NCBI GenBank assembly: GCA_036346405.1
Contig: CM070563.1
Span: forward strand, 17,527,022 to 17,591,021
Length of the DNA: 64,000 nt
Direction of reading: 5' to 3'
Source of the DNA: Phyllostachys edulis
Taxonomy: Eukaryota; Streptophyta; Magnoliopsida; Poales; Poaceae
Shown here: piece after piece, positions 45,858 to 54,735 of the stretch
Position numbering within the stretch: the first letter of the stretch is position 1
How the letters are laid out: each line of letters begins with the position of its first letter
Made by a program: the position numbers and the translations under genes
The notes under the pieces: generated by a model
What the model was told of the DNA's origin: nothing
Seen by the model: the letters and a program-made list of their open reading frames with translations, nothing else
Database searches by the model: none

Positions 45858-48800
45858 TTTAACTTTAATTTAATTGGCCTATTGTGGAGATTCTTCTTTT
45901 TCGACCTCTTTTTATAAGTCACTAAAGTAAAATTAGATTGGTCGACCTCTAAAGTACCATCTAAATCATTGCAGAAATGACTGAAGGTAGATAAATCATT
46001 GTAATCTAGATTTTCATCTTCTATGTCTTCTACTTCTACAATTTCTTTATTTTTTAAACGTTTTATTTCCATATTCTTAAGATTTTTAATTGAACTATCA
46101 ATCTCAGAACTATCTGCTCCTAATGAAATACCAATGCTAGTAACTTTTTCAACCAGTTGCTCATCAGAAAAGGACATAAATGAAATATTATTGCAGGACT
46201 TACTTGAATTGCTTGATTCAAGGTTTCGCACTTTCGCCGTCGTCAGATAGCCTTTTGGACCAGTCTTCATCACCGATCTTCGCTTTAATACGCCACTTTG
46301 CCGAGGCTCCACAGCCCCTCCTTGTGAATCAAAGGTGACCGAAAAACCCCATCGACTTTGTAAGAACCAAAGCCCACCTTACAGTTCTTGTCTAACCCAG
46401 ATTCCAGAGTCGAATGTCAGACTGGCGAGTTGTCATTTTCACTCCGGAAACTCGTGCGTAAAAGCATTGTCCTTGTTATCAACCGGTTCCGCCTGCTTAA
46501 CTACAATGATCGAGCCACCATCCGTAATAATGCCGCCCATAGACATTGGCTCATCCGAGGCTTCCGAGGCGGCTCTGAGGAGTAACCAACACACCACCCA
46601 GCCGTGACAATTGCCAACATACCATTACCCAGATCAACCTGTTCCTCCGAACCACCGTAAGATGACTTCAAGACCCACAAATGCGTTCGGGCAAGACTGC
46701 CGTCAGACTTCGTGGCATCACCGCAGAATCAAAGCGACATCTGCATCCGCTTCCGTGAGCCGCTCGAAAAGAAACCGAGACGCAAAGACCGTAGTGAGTG
46801 GTGACCCGCAGCAATCGAGGCAAGACACGCATCCGCTTCCATCGGTTTCGCTCGAAACGAAACATGCGGGGCTGCTCTCGAGCAATTCGACCGCTCCGCG
46901 TGCATTGGTTCTTCTGCAAAGCGAAACCGAAGACACAAAGAAGTCAGGGGGCTGCTCTGGATCGAATCGACAAAGACCGGACTTCTTTATCAAAGCCACT
47001 TCCTTGGAGTTTTCTGGACTCTTTGGAATCACAAGCAGAGACTTCGAATCAATATGAGTCATCCCAGCTTTAGAAGCCTCAAATGGCTCACTTCTAACTT
47101 CGGAACCTCCACCGGTGAACCTTTAACTGAATGTAAATTTGTCACGAAGGTGCTTTGTCGATGGTTAGAAAGTCGACCTCTGAGAGAAACACCAACATCC
47201 TTCTCAAAGCACTAATAGTCGAAACACCATTTGATTCGACCAACCGAATCGGTAAAGATTTTTGGCTACCTTATTCGCCCCCTGAGCTAACAAGTTCGAC
47301 ACACCCTTCTGTCTGAAACCATTATTCATATTCTTTCTGTTCGCCCTCGGAGTAACCCATAATATATCCGAAGCCGAATCTCCCAAAGAGTTCCCCCTAT
47401 AATTTGGGATAGATTGACCCTTGCTGATCTCCGAAGCTTTTGGTTGCGAATTGTCCGAACTATTTTTCGGTCGCTTAGAATCCCTGTCTTCCATTTCAGT
47501 ATCTTTGCCCCTGCTAGATTTATCTCCTCCCTCAGGACCTTCATTCAGATCGACAACATCGACACTATTATCCACCGCAGTATCTTCTAATTTGAAGAAA
47601 ATGTCATAAACATTTTCGCCAACCACAATCTCAACACCGGAAGGTATGGCATCTATGTCTAGCACCCCACCAAAGATACAAACCTTATCACTTTTACTTA
47701 ACCTTCTCCATATCCACCGTAGCTATGCCAATGATAGATCCAACAACACAAAGACTCGTAAAATCACGGGTTTCCAATGGCACACCAACCACCTGAACCC
47801 AAACCTTCTGAAGTTGGTACTTAGGTTTAGGCCCCAGATTCCATTCCTCAAATTGTAACACTACTTTATGCTCCTTTACATGGACCTCGCCAATCGCCAC
47901 CACACGAAGCATATCAAGCCTATTAGGAAAATGAACCAAGAACTCATTTTCCCCGGATCTCCACCGGTACGCCAATTCATTTGGATTTATTCTTTTCACC
48001 CAATAATCGGCAAGTCTTCACCATTGGAGCCCCAATTATCCGAACAATCCCCGTCTTGTTGTTAACTTTCTTCATTTTCTTTGTCCCGATGTTGGGATGT
48101 GGTAAAATCGATCCATCGACCGAAAACCACACAAGCCGGCAATAGGCCTTGGTACCAAGGTCAGCGGCACTTATTCGCCAAGTGATCGAGCCCTCACAAA
48201 TATCACACAAAGAAAATAGCATTACAATTATTAATGCCATGTCCTACCTCTTTGCATCGAAAGCAAACAATGTTAGGAGCATCACCTGCAGAACCGCGTC
48301 CACGACCCCGACCTCTGCCACCTTCTCCGAATCTCCCGCTACCATTATTGGCTTCTCTGAACCTCCCTTGGCCATTGTGAAACATCCGAGCAGAGTTACT
48401 ATTGCCAAAACCAACAACCGAAAACCACCTTGACCTCCAAAAGCACCGCCAGCCCAAATTGATCAACACTAACACCACCAAATACCGAGAATTGGCCTGA
48501 ACCTCTGCCCTGATTGCTCTGGACCTGCCCACCGCCGAACCCGAGCGCTCTGCTATCTGGGAATAAATCGGTGCCACCACCAGCAGATCCAAGACTCGAA
48601 GATAGATTACCTCCCAATTGACCATCCACCCCGATGCTACCTTGGGGCTGATCACTGATTTTGTTTCCAAGAGAACGCCGTAAACCAGTGTCACCAATTC
48701 TGCTAGACCCTGTTGCAAGACCACCAATGCCCCCACCAGACTGGAACTTGCGACCGTGGCCATCACCACCAGTACGTCCTCCCGCTCTTCCCCGTCCAGC

Positions 48801-49845
48801 CATATCTTGCGGACAAACAATGTCAACAAAGGAACGCTGATCTCCTGTAACAGTGCCTGCCCAGCCTCCAGAGGAAGTCCGCCGAGTGGAGCCGCCAGAG
48901 GAAATCAACTGAGAGGAGATCTGCCGAGAGGAGCCGCCAGCAGAAAACACCCGAGAGGAGCGAACAGATCTTTCCCAGCTTCGGCCAAAAAAATTACGGA
49001 ACCAAGTTAAACCTCGCCGATATGGGCCCGGCCCAATAACATCCGGAACAGTTTTTGCAGGCTGCCCAAAAGCATCCGAAAAAGTAACATCCGGCACATT
49101 TTTTGCAGGCTGCCCAGAAGCATCCGAAAAATGATTTGTAACCAGAGGATCCTCACAATCAGCCGATACAGTCGCAATTTTTAAATTTTGAACGGACGCC
49201 ACTCTAGGCACAAAATCTGCTCCCTTGAATCTGTCTCCTGGATCTGGAGGCCAAGATCTTCGAGCTCTGTCAATGGCATCGCCAACCGTCAATGGCGGAG
49301 ACAGCCTAGGAGGGGGTAGAGGCCCCTTCCACGACTGAGCACCCTTCACACCCTGTACATGGTCCGACGACAGCCCGCCTCACGCTCTCACGATTTAATA
49401 ACCCGCAAAGAATGGCCTCTTCAAAAGCTAAATCAACTACATCCTTTGATGACGATACAAGGTCAAGGCCCCCCAAATCACCACCCTGCAAAGATCTGCA
49501 AACACTAGGAGAGGTAGAAGATAGGACTCCATTACCTTGACGAATATTCGAATCTTCTGACGGCCGATCGCAAACTTTCACCTCATCAGCCACCTCCGCC
49601 AAGATGAGATCTTCCTCATCCGAGGAATCGCCCTCTTTCAACTGCCAGAACCTCGAACCAATCGCAGCGCTAACTACGCGATGGACCTTTGAAAAAGGAA
49701 CAAAAACATCATCGGTGCCAACGGAGGCCGCGGTCGGCGGTGGAGGCCGCTCCTCATCCTTGAAAGACGACTGTAGCCGATGCTTCTTTGACGACGACGA
49801 CGACGGTACCGATTTGTGGTCGGCACTCTCGTGACCTCCTCTCAT
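45854..49845 (-). pseudogene. LINE ORF1, nucleic-acid-binding protein, frame-shifted
   Basis: The start is MRGGHESADHKS at 49845. The N-terminal part is Ser/Pro/Gly-rich. A zinc knuckle, CFRCKEVGHGINNC, lies near 48270-48230, preceded by a GRGRGRG patch. A DUF4283-like part with WRSGENEFLVHFPNR is at 47965-47920. The C-terminal part, ISFMSFSDEQLVEKVTSIGI, is typical of grass LINE ORF1 (46185-46125). The last open stretch, 46312-45854, ends LKLK and a TGA overlapping the ORF2 ATG. About six frame changes at single-base indels are needed to read the whole, near 49330, 48440, 48235, 48015, 47700 and between 47200 and 46320. The protein would bind the LINE RNA. Confidence 0.8.
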
Positions 49846-49853
49846 CCAAACTT

Positions 49854-49867
49854 TGAAAATCCATTAG
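49854..49867. repeat. Target-site duplication of LINE, right
   Basis: tgaaaatccattag, identical to 42022-42035; it lies in the intron after exon 49953-50028. Confidence 0.93.
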
Positions 49868-49952
49868 TGATGCAAACATGCAGGACATATTTTAATCTCC
49901 TAAGAGGGAGGTGATTGCATATCAACATGAATTGATTAAGTTGTATGATTAC

Positions 49953-50028
49953 ATTTGTTTGAAGAATTGCAGCTCTTACAGGCTCCCCAAACCACTGCCC
50001 TAGCGAGTTCATAGATGGCAGTGTACTC
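49953..50028 (-). pseudogene. PRMT5: PRMT5-like exon 6
   Basis: A 76-bp exon, acceptor tatcag and donor aat|gtaatc, encodes STLPSMNSLGQWFGEPVRAA and ILQTN. It lies in the expected phase relative to both neighbours. Numbering counts exons actually seen. Confidence 0.78.
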
Positions 50029-50137
50029 CTGATAAGTGAAAAGCCAACCTTTGTAATGAATACCAAAACTATGAGTCTATGACATTCTTCACTTGGAAGA
50101 AAGCACTCGCTGTAACAATGCAAGAACACCACTTACG

Positions 50138-50224
50138 AAATAGCAAGTGCTACACTCAGTTGACTGCTATGCTCACATAATAGTCTGAATGAATTCCACC
50201 ATTCCCACAAGTCACTATTTCACT
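50138..50224 (-). pseudogene. PRMT5: PRMT5-like exon 5 with small insertion
   Basis: It encodes SDLWEWWNSFRLLCEHSSQL and SVAL, a strongly conserved PRMT5 block, with donor c|gtaagt. The frame after acceptor ttgcag is disturbed by two extra A bases near 50219, which put a TGA in frame. This is the first frame break of the gene in 5'-to-3' order. Confidence 0.75.
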
Positions 50225-50335
50225 CTGCAATTTAAGAAAAAACATAAACAAGAGAGTTATGTGGCATGTGCATATGCCAATCCTTAATAGTCTGCTGCCT
50301 AACATTCCAGGTCAGTCTGAGGATCAAAAGATTAC

Positions 50336-50413
50336 CGTGTGGTTATTATTCTTTACTTTGTCAAGATCTTCATCCATAGGTTCAGACTTCTCCAGAGGTA
50401 ACCTAAGCCACAA
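50336..50413 (-). pseudogene. PRMT5: PRMT5-like exon 4
   Basis: This 78-bp exon, acceptor cttaag and donor acg|gtaatc, encodes LWLRLPLEKSEPMDEDLDKV then KNNNHT. LWLRxPLEKSEPMDED is conserved in plant PRMT5. It starts and ends in phase 0. Confidence 0.78.
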
Positions 50414-50521
50414 CTTAAGAAAGAAACGGAATATAAATAAAAGTTAAATGTTAATCAAATATAAACATATACATCATACATACAACAACCGAAAGATGGA
50501 ATTGGAAATGGAGGACGATAC

Positions 50522-50539
50522 CTGCATATTGGTCAGGCC
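50522..50539 (-). pseudogene. PRMT5: PRMT5-like exon 3, left part (split by hAT)
   Basis: It completes the exon after the hAT with codons for TNMQ and donor cag|gtatcg. The 8-bp duplication gtcaggcc (50532-50539) belongs to the exon sequence itself. Confidence 0.72.
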
Positions 50540-51508
50540 CATTGTTATTAAGTCGCTCGATTAGTCACGACTAATCGACGATTAATCAACAAGTCGCTAC
50601 ATAGCTTCCGACTAGAGCCATTGACTCGACTAGGAGGGCTAGTCGCCCGACTTGCCGACTAATCGTCGGTTAGTCACGACTAGACGAGCATGGCTAGCCA
50701 CCTGACTTGCTGGAAGGAGGGGGAGAGGAGGAAGGGGAAGAGGAAGGACAAGGAAGGAGGGGAAGGGGGAGGAGGGAGTAGCAGCGGTGGTGTTGGCGAT
50801 GCAGCGGCGTGTGTGAAACCGAGGGCAGAGGCGGCGTCACAACTCTGCATCTCTACCCTAAGTTCGTAGGCAGCTGATGTACGTGGCTACTGGGCTGGGC
50901 CTTGCTGGTGCTCTCAATAGGAGGGGCAGAGGCGGCGTGCGTGAAGCAAAGGGCAGAGGCGGCATGGAGCAATCCCTCCCCATCTCCTAGCCAACCTCAC
51001 CGTTGCAAGCCCCAGAGAGGGAGTCACCGCCGGCAATACACCTCCGCCACCCCTCGCAAGAAGCATATCGAGCCAGGTGCTGCTCTATTTTGCTGCTCTT
51101 TTCTTCCTTCGTTTTTTGCTCTGTTCTTCCTCCTGGTTAGTCTCCCATCTTCTTCCTCCGTTTGCTTCTTTGTTCCAGATCTTGATCCTAGTTTTTCTTT
51201 TTTGTTTTGCTGCTATGTTCTTTCCTTCCTCTCCTACCTTCTATCAGACGCAGTTTTGCTGCTTTCTTCTAGATCAAGATCTGAGTATTCTTCCCCTCTG
51301 ATCCTAGGTAGTAGCAGGTAGTACAGTACTAACAGCAGCAAGTTGTAGTAGCAGTAGAAGGCAACTAGTAGTAGAAGTAACCATCAAGTAGTAGTAGACT
51401 AGTCGACGACTAGTCAGGAGTAGTCGACGACTAGTCGGGACTAGTCGCAACTAATCGGCAAGTCGGTAGCATGGTGGCTCGACTCGACTATACGACTTAA
51501 TAACCTTG
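50540..51508. mobile_element. Non-autonomous hAT (969 bp) inside a PRMT5-like coding exon
   Basis: The ends cattgttattaagtcg and cgacttaataaccttg match as inverted repeats at 14 of 16 positions. The 8-bp duplication gtcaggcc is exact (50532-50539, 51509-51516). Subterminal regions are full of gactagtcg palindromes. The open frame at 50902-51321 is low complexity with no transposase motif. The ends resemble those of the larger hAT at 54136-59150, which could have supplied transposase. Confidence 0.92.
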
Positions 51509-51588
51509 GTCAGGCCTTGCAAAATATGATTCACAACTCTAGCATAATTGGTGCAAGAAGATCTCCGAGGAGGAGGAAGAACGCATGC
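51509..51588 (-). pseudogene. PRMT5: PRMT5-like exon 3, right part (split by hAT)
   Basis: It follows acceptor tttcag and encodes ACVLPPPRRSSCTNYARVVN and HILQGL, a PRMT5 TIM-barrel segment. The exon is cut by the hAT at 50540-51508. Without the hAT and one duplication copy the exon is 90 bp, exactly 30 codons. Confidence 0.75.
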
Positions 51589-51949
51589 CTGAAAGGAAAT
51601 GCGCCACAATTCACCTCTTTTCTAGGATCCAGAGTTTTTTTTAGAATAATGCATATGAACCGGTCAAGCTTACAAAGTCATGCCAAGTAAGGAAATCCAG
51701 AGATTTTGTGCTGAATAGGAAATATCCATGTTTCCAGTTCTTGACGCATAATGACAACCCGACAAGCTTGACCAGACACAATTGGAGAACTCTTATGTTA
51801 TTGTAATTGCCCATTTACAGTGCCCAAATTATGTCTTGCACTTCCTAGTTGTACACATGATACTACATTCCATGCCTAATTATGCGCAGCATCTATTGGT
51901 TAGAATTAGACTGATGAGTGAATTATGAGCAATGTGATGCCAAATGGAC
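51589..51949 (-). other. Intron between chimera exons 2 and 3
   Basis: The intron starts gtccat after the fusion exon and ends tttcag before the PRMT5 segment. No other feature is seen. Confidence 0.6.
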
Positions 51950-52050
51950 CTGCAAGGAGAGATGAGACGCCCACGCGATCTCCTGCTTCATATGTGGTGT
52001 GGCTCTTTTACGTAAACAAGTCCCCATTTCCTGTAGTGCTTCAGAGAACT
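51950..52050 (-). pseudogene. PRMT5: Chimera exon 2: fusion exon, At2g33490-like to PRMT5
   Basis: The 101-bp exon has acceptor atgcag and donor cag|gtccat. The first half encodes EFSEALQEMGTCLRKRATP, continuing the At2g33490-like family. The second half encodes MKQEIAWASHLSLQ, a conserved PRMT5 segment. The two families join in frame inside the exon, near the codons for T-P-H-M. The exon starts in phase 1 and ends in phase 0, so it fits both neighbours. Confidence 0.7.
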
Positions 52051-52515
52051 CTGCATGCATACATCAACTAATTATTGACATCCAATAAAGAGTCGAGATA
52101 CGTAGATTTGTAGCAGCTATAACCCTATAAAGAAACAACCTATAAATTCATATAGCTGTTAACATTAGACAAATGCAAAGCAAATGAACTGCGGTCACAC
52201 AATGGCAGTATGATGAACAACCCAGAAATGTTTTAAGATTGTGTGCCCTGCGTGCGTGAGTGAACAACCATGAAATATTGATCATAAATGCGCTCCTAGT
52301 CAACCAAAAAATGTTTAAGACAAGTTTTTCCATCCATTTGAAAAAGGATAGCTAGCTATTCATGTGCAAACCTAGGTACTCAACAGAAAGAAAACCTAAG
52401 TGGTCAGCAAAATATCCCCCACTAAGTATTGTACGAAATCTGTAAATTGAAATGAAGATAACACATAAAGGTATGATCTCACAAAGCAAAAAAGATTTTC
52501 GGACAAGAAAAATAC
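52051..52515 (-). other. Intron between chimera exons 1 and 2
   Basis: The intron starts gtattttt and ends gcatgcag. A 66-bp-scale open frame inside has no support. Confidence 0.6.
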
Positions 52516-52588
52516 CATATGCACTGTTTGCAATTGCTGCCGTAACAGCAAGCAAGTTATCATAACAGCTCCTCATATCTGCCATATC
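52516..52588 (-). pseudogene. Chimera exon 1: At2g33490-like
   Basis: The 73-bp exon has acceptor aacag and donor g|gtattt. It encodes DMADMRSCYDNLLAVTAAIA followed by NSAY, the signature of the At2g33490-like family with a predicted BAR-like helical region. It ends in phase 1, matching the next exon. An upstream partner exon was not found. Confidence 0.65.
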
Positions 52589-53615
52589 CTGTTAAAGTAA
52601 AGTAGCATTTTGAACCAAAATTAGCAAGATGCTGATATAGAAGCACTTCTTAATACAAAGAAAAGTTTAGAGTTTTAATGGAATCAGCTTGTTTATAATT
52701 TGGATTAAGCTCTACTGTTGGTAAATAGAATTTGGATAAAGCTCTACTGTTGGTAAATAGCACCACATGCGTTCTCATATTTCGTCACTGTTTTCATTAC
52801 TCAGGATACCCCACAATCAGCAGTTTGATTTTGAGCAATTAAACACATCTGAATAAAGTGATACTTGGGAACAAGGCACTCTCTTGTCAGATCCAACTAG
52901 ATTTGATAAGATCCAATGGAGTAAAATGCCGCCCTCATTTACTACAAGGCATTCAGCTTAATTATGAGGCCTGTTGCTACCACGCTAGTGCAGCTAAACT
53001 TCTCAAATGTCTAGATTTTTTCACTCCAGAGTGATACTGCACGCAAGCGCATAGTCACTCAATTCTCACCTCATTAACAAAGGAAGCAAAAGTTTTACGA
53101 TCTTAACAGAACAATTGGCACCAAAACCAATCATATGTGACTCCTTCAGAAAAACCATAAAATTCAGTTGAAGTAAGCCAAACCACTACACCAGTAGCAG
53201 ATCAAAGGAAAATATCTGAGTTACATGAAACTCTGCTCATGACAAAGCAAATGTGAGCAGGCGATCATCCAACATTCTCAGATTTCCACCCTGAAACCAA
53301 ACATTTCACGCACTTCGCACTAGGAAACAACACCAAGCTCCTTCCTCCCTTTCAAGCTTCAACAATCTCCCACAAATGTTTGTACTGAAATGGAGCACAG
53401 ATCAACATCCCAACTTACTCCGTCCACAAGGGAAAATTCCCAAACAATTCGCACGGCAGACCAAGCTCCAGACCCACACACCAACTCCGACAAACCCATC
53501 GCAAGCCAATCCCCCAGACCCCAACACCTTACAGCCAACAGTAGCTCACGCATGCACACTGCAAATCAGACGCCAAATCGCTCCTCCCTCGCAAGATCTC
53601 CGCACCCCAACTCAC
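52589..53615. other. Upstream intron or 5' region of the chimeric gene
   Basis: AT-rich to mixed sequence with a short tandem duplication of the aagctctactgttggtaaatag block (near 52707-52760). No further exon of either parent gene was recognised. Confidence 0.45.
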
Positions 53616-53738
53616 TCACTCGCGCGTCCACGCAGCGAAACGAAGAGAAGCCGCCTTCTCCTCCTCCTGGGGTTTCGACAGCGGGGCGGCGTAGAGAGGG
53701 GGAGCAGGAGGGGCGGCTTGGCTGACGGAGGAGCCCAT
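53616..53738 (-). CDS. Possible first exon, 40-residue frame in GC-rich DNA
   Basis: It starts MGSSVSQAAPPAPPLYAAPL and reaches a stop after WTRE, but a donor-like ga|gtgagt at 53620-53619 suggests an exon that continues elsewhere. MGSSVS fits an N-myristoylation signal. The following exon at 52588 would not be in a matching phase, so it is not shown to belong to the chimera. The parent gene was not recognised. Confidence 0.3.
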   Translation of the reverse strand: MGSSVSQAAPPAPPLYAAPLSKPQEEEKAASLRFAAWTRE

Positions 53739-54127
53739 GGCGGCGGCGGCGGCGGCGGCGCGAGGTGATCGGGGTGCGCGTGATTTGGGGTTGGGTAGGT
53801 AGCGAGTTTTGACTACGCCGTCGGCGGGGGCACAGAGGGAGGGGGGAGGTAGGGAGGAGGCCGGAGCGGAGGGAGGGGGCGCGGGAAGGAAGGAGGCCGG
53901 CGCAGAGGGAGGGGGAGCCGCCGTCGACCCCAGCTACCTTCGTCGCCCCTGGAAGCGTCTTCGCCATGGGCCGAGCGGCCAGGGGACGGCGAGCCAGGGC
54001 GGGAGCGCGGGAGGAGGAGCACGGGCCGGTGGCGCTGGGCGAGGGAGCCAGGGAGGCGCGGGCCACAGCGGGCTGAACTGGAGGCAGGAGGTCGCCGGGC
54101 GGAGGAGGGAGCCGGGGAGGAGAGAGG
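53739..54127. other. GC-rich, CpG-dense stretch
   Basis: A run of ggcggc and ggagg repeats ends at the hAT duplication. Long open frames on both strands are Pro/Gly/Arg/Ala-rich, as expected from base composition alone. It may be a promoter/CpG island of a former gene. Confidence 0.5.
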
Positions 54128-54735
54128 CGGGGGAGCATGGTTATTAAGGCGGGAAGATGAGACGAGGCGATCCACCCTCGTATCTTTTAAGCGGTAAGAC
54201 GTAAGACGAGATTAAGTGATAAGACGTTAGACGAGGCGACGCTTTACTCTCGTCCTAAAGCGCTAAGGTAGCGAATAAAATGAATATTTTAGCAGCACAT
54301 GTACCTTGTTGTTGCCAATTCTTGAGCTCATGTAGCACTCATCCCTCCTTTCCAATTGCTCTTCTCCTATGTAGCAACTATCTCCTCGCAAGTTTCAATA
54401 TATAGATTGTTATAAATATAATAGATACAAATTGTATTCCAATTAATTGATTAAATACGGATTGAGTGACATACCTTGTTGACAATCTCTTCTCTCTTCT
54501 CTTCTCCCAAGCAACAATGTACATGAATAATGAGCAACATAAGTTCATAATAACAATTAAGTGAATCCAAGAATTAAATATGAGCAACATAACAGATTAA
54601 CAAGCACGACATAAACGACATAAGTCCACACAAATAACATAGGTGATAAGTCCACAAGCTTATAGTAGTCTAATGGCATAATAGTAGTCCACAACACAAA
54701 AGTAGCATAGCCCAACTCTCTCATCTCTCAATATC

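Larger units (their letters stand above)
42036..49853 (-). mobile_element. L1-type LINE with perfect 14-bp target-site duplication
   Basis: The 7.8-kb element is flanked by tgaaaatccattag at 42022-42035 and 49854-49867. Its 3' end is a 7-nt poly(A), seen as t at 42036-42042. It carries ORF1 (nucleic-acid-binding protein) and ORF2 (endonuclease plus reverse transcriptase), the plant L1 layout. ORF1 starts 8 bp from the 5' border, so the 5' leader is missing or very short. It sits in an intron of the PRMT5-like gene in the same orientation. The perfect duplication and few, mostly single-base, frame breaks point to a fairly recent insertion. Confidence 0.93.
41693..52588 (-). pseudogene. PRMT5: Chimeric At2g33490-like / PRMT5 gene, interrupted by hAT and LINE
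   Basis: Nine minus-strand exons can be read by hand. The first exon and the first half of the second match the conserved N-terminal part of the uncharacterised plant At2g33490 family. From the middle of the second exon on, the protein is PRMT5, a type II protein arginine methyltransferase acting on histones and splicing proteins. The PRMT5 part covers the end of the N-terminal TIM barrel and its exit; the catalytic Rossmann fold is not seen. Phases are compatible across exons 1-4, with no stop when the hAT is skipped. Later exons carry a 2-bp insertion (exon 5) and frame shifts (exons 8 and 9). A LINE separates exons 7 and 8. No start exon could be assigned. Confidence 0.75.

Noticed and set aside
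53184..53197. cactacaccagtag as the missing second CACTA end
   Set aside because: It has the same orientation as the left end instead of inverted, and no subterminal repeats are nearby.
53566..54175. Long Pro/Arg/Ala-rich frames on both strands
   Set aside because: They overlap each other on opposite strands and reflect ggc/ccg-rich composition.
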